DNA of 64,000 nucleotides from NCBI GenBank assembly GCA_021604805.1, contig BQJR01000002.1:394665-458664 (forward strand). The letters run 5' to 3'. The position numbers and the translations under genes are program-made. Source of the stretch: Planctomycetota bacterium (GTDB lineage Bacteria; Planctomycetota; B15-G4). Within the stretch, counting starts at the first letter, position 1; every line of letters starts with the position of its first letter. This document shows, in pieces, positions 40,330 through 49,162 of the stretch. The notes beneath the pieces were generated by a model that searched no databases, was not told the DNA's origin, and was given only the letters and a program-made list of their open reading frames with translations.

Positions 40330-41093
40330 GCCACGCGCTCCCGCAGCGGCACCCGACAACGCAACTGGCGTTCGAGCACCTGCACGAGCAAGCGCTCGGA
40401 GGCGCGACGCATCGAGTTCTCGAGCTCTGCGGGCAGAGCCACGCCCTCCAGTTCACGGGGGTCGGTGCGCGCCAGGCGGCGCAACCCCTCAGCGGCGGTC
40501 GTCGAGAGCAGGAAGGAGTCGTCGCGCCCCTCTCGACAGCCGGCGCACACGATGCCCCCGCGCCCCGGATCGCAGCGCAGCATGCGATGAGCTTCTGGCC
40601 TGCGCTCACACACGACACAACGATCCAGCACGGGTTCGAACCCGCCGAGTCTAAGGATCCCGCCCTGCGCGGCCAAGACGATCGGCCCCAACGCCTGGGA
40701 AGGCGGACCCGCTTCCAGCGCCTGCAGCGTGGCCACGGCGAGGTCGAATACGCGCGGCACGGGCTGGTCCTCGGGCGTGAGCGTGCGCAGCAGCTCCACC
40801 AGGAACTCGCCGATCTGCAGCAACTCCACGTTGGCGCGCAGCTTCGGGTGGTGGCTGAGCACCCGGCGCTCCACGAGCTGCGGCATGGCGCGACTGTTGC
40901 GTCGGCTGAACCAGGTGAGCATCGAGTGGTCGAGCAGGTCGACGCCGCCGCCCTTGCGCGCCCGCGGCCGGTGCACTCCCTTCAAGATCACGCTGAGCCG
41001 GCCGTGCGAACGGGTCAGGAACTCGGCAATCTGGCTGGTCTCCCCGAAGGGAGTTCGACGCAGAGCCAGAGCCTCAGTGGTGACGCGTCCCAT
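40326..41093 (-). CDS. recO: DNA repair protein RecO
   Basis: Recombination mediator that loads RecA with RecR. The 255 residues start with an OB fold (TEALALRRTPFGETSQIAEFL, then RLSVILKGVHRP) and hold a zinc knuckle, CVVC ... CAGC at about 160-185. The family's usual size is 240-260. It heads the long operon and has no Shine-Dalgarno sequence. Confidence 0.9.
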   Translation of the reverse strand: MGRVTTEALALRRTPFGETSQIAEFLTRSHGRLSVILKGVHRPRARKGGGVDLLDHSMLTWFSRRNSRAMPQLVERRVLSHHPKLRANVELLQIGEFLVELLRTLTPEDQPVPRVFDLAVATLQALEAGPPSQALGPIVLAAQGGILRLGGFEPVLDRCVVCERRPEAHRMLRCDPGRGGIVCAGCREGRDDSFLLSTTAAEGLRRLARTDPRELEGVALPAELENSMRRASERLLVQVLERQLRCRVPLRERVA

Positions 41094-41101
41094 GGACTGC
41101 T

Positions 41102-41107
41102 AGCCTA
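41102..41107 (-). promoter_or_regulatory. -10-like hexamer of the recO operon, leaderless spacing
   Basis: Minus-strand TAGGCT ends 8 bases before the recO ATG; a start about 7 bases on would fall at the A of ATG. No SD and no convincing -35 are visible. If real it drives the whole 13-kb unit. Confidence 0.35.
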
Positions 41108-41275
41108 CCTTTCGCGGCAGCCCGGGCAGCGCCCGCCACCGCTGGGAGAGCCATCCCCATCGAGTCCTCGACCCGGACCCCGCAGCCCTCCCGCGACCCC
41201 GACGCGGAGGGCGCCCCGACTTCGGCGGCCACTGGCCCCGCGGCTCGAGGTACGCCCCGACCCGCACGGCCGGGC

Positions 41276-43276
41276 GTGATCCTCGAAGACCTCGATCAGG
41301 TCGAGGACCGTCGCATCAAGCTGCGCGGCAAACGGGGCAAGCGCGGGAAGATCGCCCCCGAGCTCGTGGGCACCGCCGAAGACCCCGATATCGTGCGCTC
41401 GCTGGGCCGCTACATCCGGCCCTACATCCCGGCGCTCGCGGTGTCCTTCTTGATGGCGCTGTTCTCGGCCGCCGCCAAGACCGGCTACCTGTTCGTGATC
41501 AAGAACCTGCTCGAGCCGCTCTTCGAGCGCGGCAAGGGCGTGCCGCTGTTGCAGGCCTCGATGGAGGCAGTGCACGCCTTGCCGAACCTGCGCGCGCCGG
41601 CCGACATCACATGGTTGGAGCCGGTCTGCTCCACGCTGAACGCGCTGCTGATGTGGCCGATGGCTTTGATCGCGAGCCTGCGGGTGAGCTGGGAGACCTT
41701 GGAGCCGCTCACGCAGGTGAAGTGGGCGGCCTTCGGGATCGTGGGTCTCGTGACGGTGCACCAAGCGAACACCTACACGCAGAAGTTGCTCATGCGCTTC
41801 GTGGCCTTCGACGCCGTGCGCGTGGTGCGCTTCGATCTCTTCGAGAAGCTCATGCAGCTCTCGATGCGCTTCTTCCACGCGAACCACTCGGGCAAGCTCG
41901 TCTCGCGCCTGACGAACGACCTGAACCGCATCGGCAACCTGGTCGTGGACGTGATGGTCAACGTGATCACCGACTTCTTCACGGTGATCCTGATGATCGG
42001 CTTCGTGTGGTGGCAGGGCGGCGGCGCGGTGATCGTGGCGGTGGCGCTGGCCGGCGTGTTGTTCGTGCCCGTGCAAGCGCTTGGTCGTCGCATCCGCAGC
42101 AAGGAAGGCAAGAACCAGCGCAAGATGTCCTCGGTGTTCCGCGCGCTGAGCGAGTCGCTGGCGGCACAGAAGATCGTGAAAGCCTTCGGCGCCGAGAAAC
42201 TCGAGGCCGACCGTTTCGCCGAGGCCAACGACCAGTTCGCCAAGGGACGCATGCGCTCCGCGGCGCTGCAGGCGCGCACCGAACCCGTCGTGGAGATCCT
42301 GGGCGCGATCGGCGTGGGCGTGTTCCTCTACTGGGGCGGCCAGGGCGTGCTCAACGGGCGCTGGGACGGCGGTTCGTTCTTCGCCGTGATCCTCGCGCTC
42401 TATCAAACCGTGTCGTCCTTGCGCCGCTTGAGCGACGCGAGCACCAAGTTCCAAGGCGGCCTGAGCGCGGCCGACCGCGTGGCCACGCTGCTGCACGCGC
42501 AACCCGAGATCGTGGACGACGAGCACTCCGTGCCGCTCCCCGAGTTCCGCGAGTCGATCCGCTTCGAGCACGTGAACTTCGAACACGAAGTCGACCGCCC
42601 CGTGTTGCGCGACATCAACTTCGAAGTGCCGCGCGGCAGCACGCTCGCGCTCGTGGGACACACCGGCTCGGGCAAGTCCACCATCGGCGACCTGCTGGCG
42701 CGCTTCTACGACGTGAACTCCGGCCGCGTCGTGGTCGACGGGCACGACGTGCGCGACATCCAGGTCGACTCGCTGCGCGGGCTGCTCGCCGTCGTCACTC
42801 AAGAGACGGTGCTGTTCTCGGGCACGATCGCCACGAACATCGCCTACGGCCGCGCCGACGCCAGCCAAGACGACATCGAGCGCGCGTCCAAGGCCGCCTT
42901 CGCGCACGACTTCATCAGCGCCTTGCCCGACGGCTACGCCACGCGCGTGGGCGAACGCGGCGCCAACCTCTCGGGCGGCGAACGTCAACGCATCGCCATC
43001 GCGCGCGCGCTGCTCTGCGATGCGCCGATCTTGCTGCTCGACGAAGCCACCTCGGCGCTCGACACGCGCAGCGAGAAGATCGTGCAAGACGCCATCGATC
43101 ACCTGAAGGCCGGCCGCACCACCTTCGTGATCGCACACCGCCTCTCCACCATCCGCGACGCCGACCAGATCCTGGTGCTCGAACAAGGCGAGATCGCCGA
43201 ACGTGGCAGCCACGCCGACCTGATGGCGCGCGAAGGCATCTACGCGCGCATGGTCAGCATGCAGGGCGACGAGTAA
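41276..43276 (+). CDS. ABC exporter, fused membrane and ATPase domains (MsbA-like)
   Basis: A 666-residue half-transporter. After a basic N-terminal region of about 45 residues come six hydrophobic helices (about 52-370) and a nucleotide-binding domain: Walker A VGHTGSGKSTIGDLL (460-474), SGGERQRIAIARALL, LLLDEATSALDTRSEK and IAHRLSTI. It would dimerise to flip a lipid or export a peptide; MsbA-type lipid A/lipid flippase is the usual guess. GTG start; translation may begin further upstream because the preceding 180 bases are open but repetitive. Convergent with the CHAT gene, 4 bases apart. Confidence 0.88.
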   Translation: MILEDLDQVEDRRIKLRGKRGKRGKIAPELVGTAEDPDIVRSLGRYIRPYIPALAVSFLMALFSAAAKTGYLFVIKNLLEPLFERGKGVPLLQASMEAVHALPNLRAPADITWLEPVCSTLNALLMWPMALIASLRVSWETLEPLTQVKWAAFGIVGLVTVHQANTYTQKLLMRFVAFDAVRVVRFDLFEKLMQLSMRFFHANHSGKLVSRLTNDLNRIGNLVVDVMVNVITDFFTVILMIGFVWWQGGGAVIVAVALAGVLFVPVQALGRRIRSKEGKNQRKMSSVFRALSESLAAQKIVKAFGAEKLEADRFAEANDQFAKGRMRSAALQARTEPVVEILGAIGVGVFLYWGGQGVLNGRWDGGSFFAVILALYQTVSSLRRLSDASTKFQGGLSAADRVATLLHAQPEIVDDEHSVPLPEFRESIRFEHVNFEHEVDRPVLRDINFEVPRGSTLALVGHTGSGKSTIGDLLARFYDVNSGRVVVDGHDVRDIQVDSLRGLLAVVTQETVLFSGTIATNIAYGRADASQDDIERASKAAFAHDFISALPDGYATRVGERGANLSGGERQRIAIARALLCDAPILLLDEATSALDTRSEKIVQDAIDHLKAGRTTFVIAHRLSTIRDADQILVLEQGEIAERGSHADLMAREGIYARMVSMQGDE

Positions 43277-43280
43277 CGCG

Positions 43281-44714
43281 TCAGCTGCGCAGGCGTTCCA
43301 CGAAGCCGCGCACGGCGGCCATGTCGGGCAGGTCGTCGGGCGGTTCGCTGGGCGCCAAGCCCGCAGCCGACGCCAACGCTTGCACGACCAGCGCCGCTTG
43401 CCGGCGCTGCTGACGCGGCGCGTCGTTGGCCATCCAGCTCTCGAGCAGCGGCAGCTCCTTCGCCAGCGCGCCGATGGCGCCGCGATCGCCGAGGCGCAAC
43501 AACATGGCCGCCGCGAGCAAGCGCGTGGCGCCGTCGGTGGAGACCAGCTCGGCGCGGTACTTGTCTTGCAGACCGTCGAGCACATCGAGGTCGGCGAAGG
43601 TGAGGTTGCCGGGCGTCTCCACGCGCCAGGTGGGGTCGCCGTAGAGCAAATGGTCGGCCCACAGCAGGCTCTCTTCACCCCAGGCAGCGGCGACGTCGTC
43701 ACGGCCGGCGGCCATGGCGGTGCCGATCGAGTCGCCCGCCGAGAGCGCACGGTAGAAGCGCGTGGCGAAGCGACGTGCGACCTCGTCGCGCACAGCCCAG
43801 AGCGTGCCGACCACATGCCGCACGCCGGCTTGCAGCAGCGCCGACGCCAGGCCCGACGCGCGCCCGCCCGTGCCGCGATCGCTGCCGCCGCGCCCGGCTT
43901 GCTGCCCGCCGCTCCACGACATCTGGTGCGCCGCGTCGGCCGAGGCGCAGGCGTTGAGGAACACGAGCCCCGGCACGTCGACGCGGCCGCGCCACTGCTC
44001 GATCAGGCTCACGGGCAACTTGCCGTCGGCGAGCCGCAGGTGTGCTTCACCGGTGAGCGGGTCGGGATCGGCGTGGCCCGCGAAGTGCAGGATGTCGTGA
44101 CGCGCGAGCTCGTCGCGGAAGCTGCGCAGCCCGACCTTGCCCGTGAGCACGGTGACGCCGCCGCAGAAGGGAGCTTCCTCGAGGATCGCTTCGACCTCGG
44201 CGGCTTCGGCGCGCGCGCCGGGCAGGTCGCCGGCCGGGTCGGCCACCACGAGTGCCGACAGCGGCGGCTGCATGTTGCGCTGCAAAGGCGGCGTGCCGTC
44301 GCCCTCGGTGCTCACCAAGCGGCCGATGCGGTGCGCGCGCCCGAGGAAGTCGTCGCCATCGTGCAGCAACTCCCAGGGGATGCCCACGAGCTGACGATCG
44401 AGGTGCAGCACGAGACTCTTGCCGCGCGCCTCGCGCAGCTTCTCCTTGAGGAAGGCTGGCAGCAGGTCCACGTAGATGGCGCGCCCCGCGGCCACGAGCT
44501 GATCGAGCAAGCCGTCGTCACCGGAGTTGGCGCGCGCCAACAGCGAGAGGATCTCGGTGGCGCGGTCGGCCACGAGCCCGGAATGGAACGGGCAGGTGCG
44601 GCTGGTCTTGACGGTGCTCTCGAGCGCCGAACCTTCCTTGAAGGGCGTGACGCGGATGCTGTCCTCGGATTGCCAGAGGACTTGCAGCGTGACCTTGGGT
44701 TCGACCTTCCCCAT
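43281..44714 (-). CDS. CHAT-domain (caspase-like) cysteine protease
   Basis: A 477-residue soluble protein. N-terminal residues 1-140 form a beta-rich domain of unknown fold, followed by a CHAT peptidase domain (150-360). The catalytic pair is visible as H214 in ILHFAGHADPDP and C256 in VFLNACASADAAHQ, with GLASALLQAGVRHVVGTLW typical of CHAT. The C-terminal 110 residues look alpha-helical (HEAT-like). No TPR, Cas or effector partner is fused. CHAT proteases such as Craspase act on specific substrates; here none is evident. The upstream gene on the same strand (a secreted propeller-like protein) ends 14 bases before the start. Confidence 0.87.
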   Translation of the reverse strand: MGKVEPKVTLQVLWQSEDSIRVTPFKEGSALESTVKTSRTCPFHSGLVADRATEILSLLARANSGDDGLLDQLVAAGRAIYVDLLPAFLKEKLREARGKSLVLHLDRQLVGIPWELLHDGDDFLGRAHRIGRLVSTEGDGTPPLQRNMQPPLSALVVADPAGDLPGARAEAAEVEAILEEAPFCGGVTVLTGKVGLRSFRDELARHDILHFAGHADPDPLTGEAHLRLADGKLPVSLIEQWRGRVDVPGLVFLNACASADAAHQMSWSGGQQAGRGGSDRGTGGRASGLASALLQAGVRHVVGTLWAVRDEVARRFATRFYRALSAGDSIGTAMAAGRDDVAAAWGEESLLWADHLLYGDPTWRVETPGNLTFADLDVLDGLQDKYRAELVSTDGATRLLAAAMLLRLGDRGAIGALAKELPLLESWMANDAPRQQRRQAALVVQALASAAGLAPSEPPDDLPDMAAVRGFVERLRS

Positions 44715-44728
44715 GCGCTCCCCGCGCC

Positions 44729-46183
44729 TCAGGGAAGCAAAACGAAAGGTGCCGCCGGCTCGCGCCGCAGACCCGGCAACACGCTCAGCGCGCCACTGCT
44801 CAGCTCGTAGCTGAAGATCGCGCCGGCCTCACTGCCGGTGCCGAGCAACAACGCCGAGGAGCTGCCAGCGCCGAGCACGCGTTCGATGTGCGGCCAACGA
44901 CCGGGCGCCGCCAGCTCCACAGCGCGATAACTCGACGCGCTGAACTGCAGCAAGGTGCTCGCACCGTTGTCGAGTTCCATCAGCAGCAAGGCGCCGCCGT
45001 CCACGGGCGCGGCATCGAGCAGCGCGCCGTTCACGGGCAGCGGTCGCGGCACCCCCGGCACGCCGGACTCGATCACCGTGAGCGCGCCGCCCTGAGCCGG
45101 GATCACCAGCGCGAGCTCCTGGCTGAGCGCCACGAGCCGCAACGGATCCACGGCCAGGGTGTCGGTGGCGATCCAGCCGCTGAGCAAGTTGAAGCGCGTG
45201 AGGCTGCCGGCGCGACCGCCCGAGCGACGCGTGAGGATCAGCAGTTGGTCGCCGAGCACCAGCATGTCGGTGATCGACGTGTCACCGGGAACACCCGCGG
45301 TGAAGGGGCCGCCGAGCGTGCCGCGGCGCAAGTCGACCTCGCGCACGAGCAGCTCGTCTTCGGCCACGAAGGCGCGCTCGCCATCGGGCGCGATCGCCCA
45401 GCGGCGATGCCCCGGCTCCGACTCGAGCGCCTCGAGCGTGAGCGCTTCGCGCCCCGAGCTCACGAAGTGCAAGCGACCGAAGAGTCCTTCGCCCAAGCTA
45501 GAAAGCACGAAGGCAGCGCCCGCGCGCGACGAGTGCGCCAAGGCTTCGCCGGCCGTGGGCAACTGACGCACGGTGAGCGGCGCCTCGCCCCAGCGCAGCA
45601 GCGAGCGCGATTCCAGGCGCCCCTGTTCGCGCAGCAACCACGCGCGCAGCCCGTCGGATTCGAGACCGGCGCCGAACAATGCACGCGGGCCCTCGAGCAA
45701 CGGGCCGAGCTGTGCGCCGTCGAGCAGGTTCACGCGCGCCAAGCCGCCGTCCACGGCGAACAGCACCGACGGCGCCTGAACGAGCAGCGACACGGGAACC
45801 GCAGCCGAGCCGCCATCACTGACCACGAACTCGATGCGATGGCCTTCGTCGAGCCCGGGCTGCAGCTCGATGGCGAGCTCGAACACGCCGAGATCGTCGG
45901 CGAAGGTGGCCACGCCGCCGCGCACAGGCGTGAAGCGGTCGACATTCGCCAGCGCGCTCAAGAACGAGGGTGCTGTGTCGGCCGGCGACAGGCTCAGCGC
46001 CAGCACCACCGGCGCGCCCGGCTCGAAGCCCTCGACCACCACTCTCAGCTCCTGGCCCACGAGCGGAAAGTCGTGATGCAGGGAGAGCGGGCTCGCGCCG
46101 CCGTCGGCCGCGCTCGGTGCGCTCTGGGCCGCGGGCCGGGCGAGGGGCGCAGCGAGCAGAGCGAGGAGCAGCAGGAAGCGCAT
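44729..46183 (-). CDS. Exported beta-propeller-like protein
   Basis: A 484-residue secreted protein; MRFLLLLALLAAPLARPAAQS is the signal peptide and sets the start at 46183. An Ig-like beta domain occupies about 30-140 (VVVEGFEPGAPVVLALS). From about 145 the sequence shows repeated blades with DG/PG turns (WAIAPDGERAFVAEDELLV, SLTRFNLLSGWIATDTLAVD, LLQFSASSYRAVEL), suggesting a WD40/YVTN-type propeller of six or seven blades. No catalytic motif. Next to the CHAT gene downstream. Confidence 0.6.
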   Translation of the reverse strand: MRFLLLLALLAAPLARPAAQSAPSAADGGASPLSLHHDFPLVGQELRVVVEGFEPGAPVVLALSLSPADTAPSFLSALANVDRFTPVRGGVATFADDLGVFELAIELQPGLDEGHRIEFVVSDGGSAAVPVSLLVQAPSVLFAVDGGLARVNLLDGAQLGPLLEGPRALFGAGLESDGLRAWLLREQGRLESRSLLRWGEAPLTVRQLPTAGEALAHSSRAGAAFVLSSLGEGLFGRLHFVSSGREALTLEALESEPGHRRWAIAPDGERAFVAEDELLVREVDLRRGTLGGPFTAGVPGDTSITDMLVLGDQLLILTRRSGGRAGSLTRFNLLSGWIATDTLAVDPLRLVALSQELALVIPAQGGALTVIESGVPGVPRPLPVNGALLDAAPVDGGALLLMELDNGASTLLQFSASSYRAVELAAPGRWPHIERVLGAGSSSALLLGTGSEAGAIFSYELSSGALSVLPGLRREPAAPFVLLP

Positions 46184-46324
46184 AGCGATGAGAGTACCTG
46201 GGACGGCGTCAGGATGTGGGACGAGCGTCTGGGGCAAACGTGACACCTGCCCCGGCACCCTTACATCGGCCGAGATCGACCTCGGCTTGCCCAGAGCCCG
46301 GATTCTCGCCGCTCAGGCCCCGCT

Positions 46325-47926
46325 TCAGGCGTCGACCTCGGCGGGCTTGGCCGGATCGGCGGCCACATCGCGGGTCAGCAGCTCGACCATCTGCACGACC
46401 TTGCGGACCTTGCCCTGGTTGATCTTCTCGAGGGTGTCGCTCACGCGATGGTAGTCGTCGTGCTCACCGGAGAAGAAGAACACGACCGGGATCCCGGCCT
46501 GGCTGAAGTGCATGTGGTCGGAGCGCGAGTAGTACGTGTCCACGCGCTTGCGGTACTTGCCCTCGCCGGCCTCCCACTCCACCTGCAGGCCCACGCGCTC
46601 ACCCACCTCCACCGAACGCGCCGCGAGCGTGTTGTGCGCCGGATGCTCGGGTGACGGCGTGGCGCCGATCGACGCGGGACCGTTGCGCCCCACCATGTCG
46701 ATGTTGATGTTCCCCACGATGTTCTCGAGCGGCACCGTGGAATGACCCACGAAGTACTCCGAGCCGAGCAGCCCTTTCTCTTCGCCGGACACGCACAGGA
46801 ACATCACCGAACGATCCAGGCCGGTGGGGTCGCGCGCGAGACGTTCGGCAGCAACCATCACGGCGGTCGTGCCTGAGGCGTTGTCGTCGGCGCCATTGAA
46901 GACCTCGCCGTCGTCACTGCGACCTTCGTGGTCCATGTGCGCGGAGAGCACGAGCACCTCGTGCGCGAGCTCCGGGTTGCGGCCCGGCAGCAGACCGATC
47001 ACGTTGGCGGCCTCGAAGCGCTCGACCTCTTCCTTGGCAGTCAGGTGCAGACGCGGGCCATCGAGCAAGAAGCCGCCGCCTTCGCCCACGGAGCCTGCGG
47101 CTTCGGCGTGCAGCTCGTCCCAATCGACGTGGGCGGACGCGAACACGGTGCGCGCCACCGACTCACTCACGTACACGCGCGGCGCCGCGGCGACGTCTGT
47201 GCCCGCCTCGCTGCGGTCGAGCCCCAGAGAGCTGCGGCCCATGCGACGCGCGAAGTAGTCCATCATGCGCCCGCTGTACGGGTTGCCTTCGGGCATCACG
47301 AACACCACGCCCGCCGCGCCGCGCTCGCGCGCCAGCTCGGCCTTCTGCGTGCTGCGGCTGCCGGCGAGCAGGTCGCTGCGATCGCTGGGCGCGCCGGAGT
47401 ACATGAGCACGAGACGGCCGGTCACGTCGAGGTCGGCGTAGGAGTCCACGCCGAGGGCCTCGTCGACCAAACCCCAGCCGGCCCAAGCCAGCGCGAAGTC
47501 TGCGTCGACACCGACATCGCTGGTGCCCGACACGGCGAAGTCGTCGCGCAAGTTGAACTCGGTGGTGTCGCTGTCGATCAGCGCGAGGCGGCACTCTTCG
47601 GTGAGCAGACGCGCGCGCAGCAGCGGGTAGCTCTGGAGGTAGCCGCCCTTGTCGCCCGCGGGCTGCAGTCCCAAGCGCCGGAACTGCGCTTCGACGTAGC
47701 GCGCCGTGATGTCGCCTTCGAGCGTGCCCGTCTCGCGGCCGCCGAGCTCATCGCTGGCGAGGAAACCGAGGTGCGCTGCCACGCTGTCGGCGAGCTCTTG
47801 ATCGAGGGTGCTCGCGGCGCTGGGCTCGCGCAGTGCGTTCGAGGTGTCGTCGTACTGCGCGTGGAGCGGGGCGCTGAGAGCGAGCGCGAAGAACGCGCCG
47901 ACGAAGTGGGGCCGGGAGAAACGCAT
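46325..47926 (-). CDS. Secreted M28 zinc aminopeptidase with PA domain
   Basis: A 533-residue exported peptidase. Signal peptide ALSAPLHAQ; a PA (protease-associated) insert at about 145-235, and the M28 core with VLSAHMDHEGRSDD (metal His, Asp), NGADDNASGT (bridging Asp), GEEKGLLGSEY (catalytic Glu and Glu ligand), NINIDMVGRNG (Asp) and DHMHFSQAG (His). All expected ligands are present, so the enzyme is probably active on peptides in the periplasm or outside. It starts 20 bases after the preceding propeller gene. Confidence 0.9.
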   Translation of the reverse strand: MRFSRPHFVGAFFALALSAPLHAQYDDTSNALREPSAASTLDQELADSVAAHLGFLASDELGGRETGTLEGDITARYVEAQFRRLGLQPAGDKGGYLQSYPLLRARLLTEECRLALIDSDTTEFNLRDDFAVSGTSDVGVDADFALAWAGWGLVDEALGVDSYADLDVTGRLVLMYSGAPSDRSDLLAGSRSTQKAELARERGAAGVVFVMPEGNPYSGRMMDYFARRMGRSSLGLDRSEAGTDVAAAPRVYVSESVARTVFASAHVDWDELHAEAAGSVGEGGGFLLDGPRLHLTAKEEVERFEAANVIGLLPGRNPELAHEVLVLSAHMDHEGRSDDGEVFNGADDNASGTTAVMVAAERLARDPTGLDRSVMFLCVSGEEKGLLGSEYFVGHSTVPLENIVGNINIDMVGRNGPASIGATPSPEHPAHNTLAARSVEVGERVGLQVEWEAGEGKYRKRVDTYYSRSDHMHFSQAGIPVVFFFSGEHDDYHRVSDTLEKINQGKVRKVVQMVELLTRDVAADPAKPAEVDA

Positions 47927-47946
47927 GTCGAGATCCACAAAGAGAG

Positions 47947-49101
47947 TCAGGGCGACGAGGGCACTGCCGCGAGCCACGCGACGAGCAGCCGCCCGTCGGC
48001 GATCCACGCCAAGCGGCCGCCGTCGCCGAGGAACAAGGGTCCTTGGTGCGGGTGTCCGCCTGATCGCGAACCCAGCAGGCGCGCGGGCCGGCCTTGTCCG
48101 TCGAAGTCGAAAAGATAGAGGTCTTCGCGGAAGGCGTCATCCCCTTGCAGTTCGAAGTCGGCCTGGGCGTAACTGAGCCAGCGCCCGCTCGGGGACACGC
48201 GCGGCAGGTAATGCTGCAACTGGCCGGTTGTGAATTGGTGCCTGCCGCCGCCGCCCAAGTGAGTCTGGATGACCTGCAGGAAACCTTGGGTGTCGTGCAT
48301 CACGCTGGCGAGCAGCGGCGGATCACCGCGAATGCCGGCCGAAAAGGGCACGCGCGAGGAGTCGCCGAAATTGCCGTCGGCCATGAAGCGCATGTGGGAC
48401 TCGTCGAGCTCGAGGCGGTCGAGTCCGTCGACGATGCCTTCCACGATGAGGGCGCGGCCGTCGGGCGTGAACACCGCGTCATCTCCGCGCCGGCGACGCG
48501 CCACGAGTCGGCGGGCGGGGACGGCGTCGTGCAGCCACGCTTCCCAACCCTCCGCGCCCCGGAAAGCGAGCGCGGCGCGGTGCTCGTGGAGCAGCACGTG
48601 GGAGTCTGCCGGGACCGCCGCGCGACCGGCGGGCTCACTCAGCAAGATCCAGCCGAGGGCTTCGGTGCGCACGAAGAGCCGGTCGCCCTCGGCGTGCTCT
48701 TCGCGCAGCACGGGTTGGTTGTCGTGATCCACACCCACGAGCTGCAGCGTGCCGCGTGCCTCGAGCGGCGGCGGGCACCACTCAGGGTCGCCCTCACCGC
48801 GGAACAGGGCCACGCCGGTGTCGCCGAGCCAGTGCACGCGACCCGCGCTGTCGAGGCGCGGCAGACCGAGAGGCGTGTCGGGCAGCGCCAGCCAGGTGGG
48901 CTGCGTGGCGCCCACGGGCTCGCGTCGCCATTCCCAACGCCCTGGCGCCCGCTCGACGAGCAACCCGCGCGCGCCCGAGCAGCCGATCACACGCAGGGCC
49001 GCGCCTTCGTCTGCGGAGCGCACGCTCGGCGGGGCGGTCAACCAGAGCACGCAACCCACCAGGACGGCCACCGCGAGGAGCAAGCTGAGCGTGCGCAACA
49101 T
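47947..49101 (-). CDS. Membrane-anchored propeller-like protein (probable lipoprotein)
   Basis: A 384-residue protein whose N-terminus (MLRTLSLLLAVAVLVGCVLWL, shown here in part) is either a transmembrane anchor or a lipobox (LVGC). The rest has repeated strand/turn units ('SPSGRWLSYAQADFEL', 'FTPDGRALIVEGIVDG', 'LGDGGRLAWIADGRLLV') typical of TolB/WD40-like propellers. No catalytic residues. It is the first gene of a two-gene unit with the M28 peptidase and is divergent from the GT-C gene pair (61 bases between start codons). Confidence 0.6.
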   Translation of the reverse strand: MLRTLSLLLAVAVLVGCVLWLTAPPSVRSADEGAALRVIGCSGARGLLVERAPGRWEWRREPVGATQPTWLALPDTPLGLPRLDSAGRVHWLGDTGVALFRGEGDPEWCPPPLEARGTLQLVGVDHDNQPVLREEHAEGDRLFVRTEALGWILLSEPAGRAAVPADSHVLLHEHRAALAFRGAEGWEAWLHDAVPARRLVARRRRGDDAVFTPDGRALIVEGIVDGLDRLELDESHMRFMADGNFGDSSRVPFSAGIRGDPPLLASVMHDTQGFLQVIQTHLGGGGRHQFTTGQLQHYLPRVSPSGRWLSYAQADFELQGDDAFREDLYLFDFDGQGRPARLLGSRSGGHPHQGPLFLGDGGRLAWIADGRLLVAWLAAVPSSP

Positions 49102-49149
49102 CTGGGGAGACTCTCGCGTGGGGACCGTCTCCTCCAACCTACCGTTTGC

Positions 49150-49155
49150 TAGCCT
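49150..49155 (+). promoter_or_regulatory. Extended -10 of the GT-C gene, leaderless spacing
   Basis: TTTGC-TAGCCT, with TG one base before the hexamer, ends 7 bases before the ATG at 49163; no Shine-Dalgarno sequence follows. Confidence 0.4.
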
Positions 49156-49162
49156 TCCCGCG

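Noticed and set aside
43281..44714. CHAT protein as part of a type III-E CRISPR (Craspase)
   Set aside because: No Cas gene or repeat array nearby and no TPR fusion; only the peptidase domain is shared.
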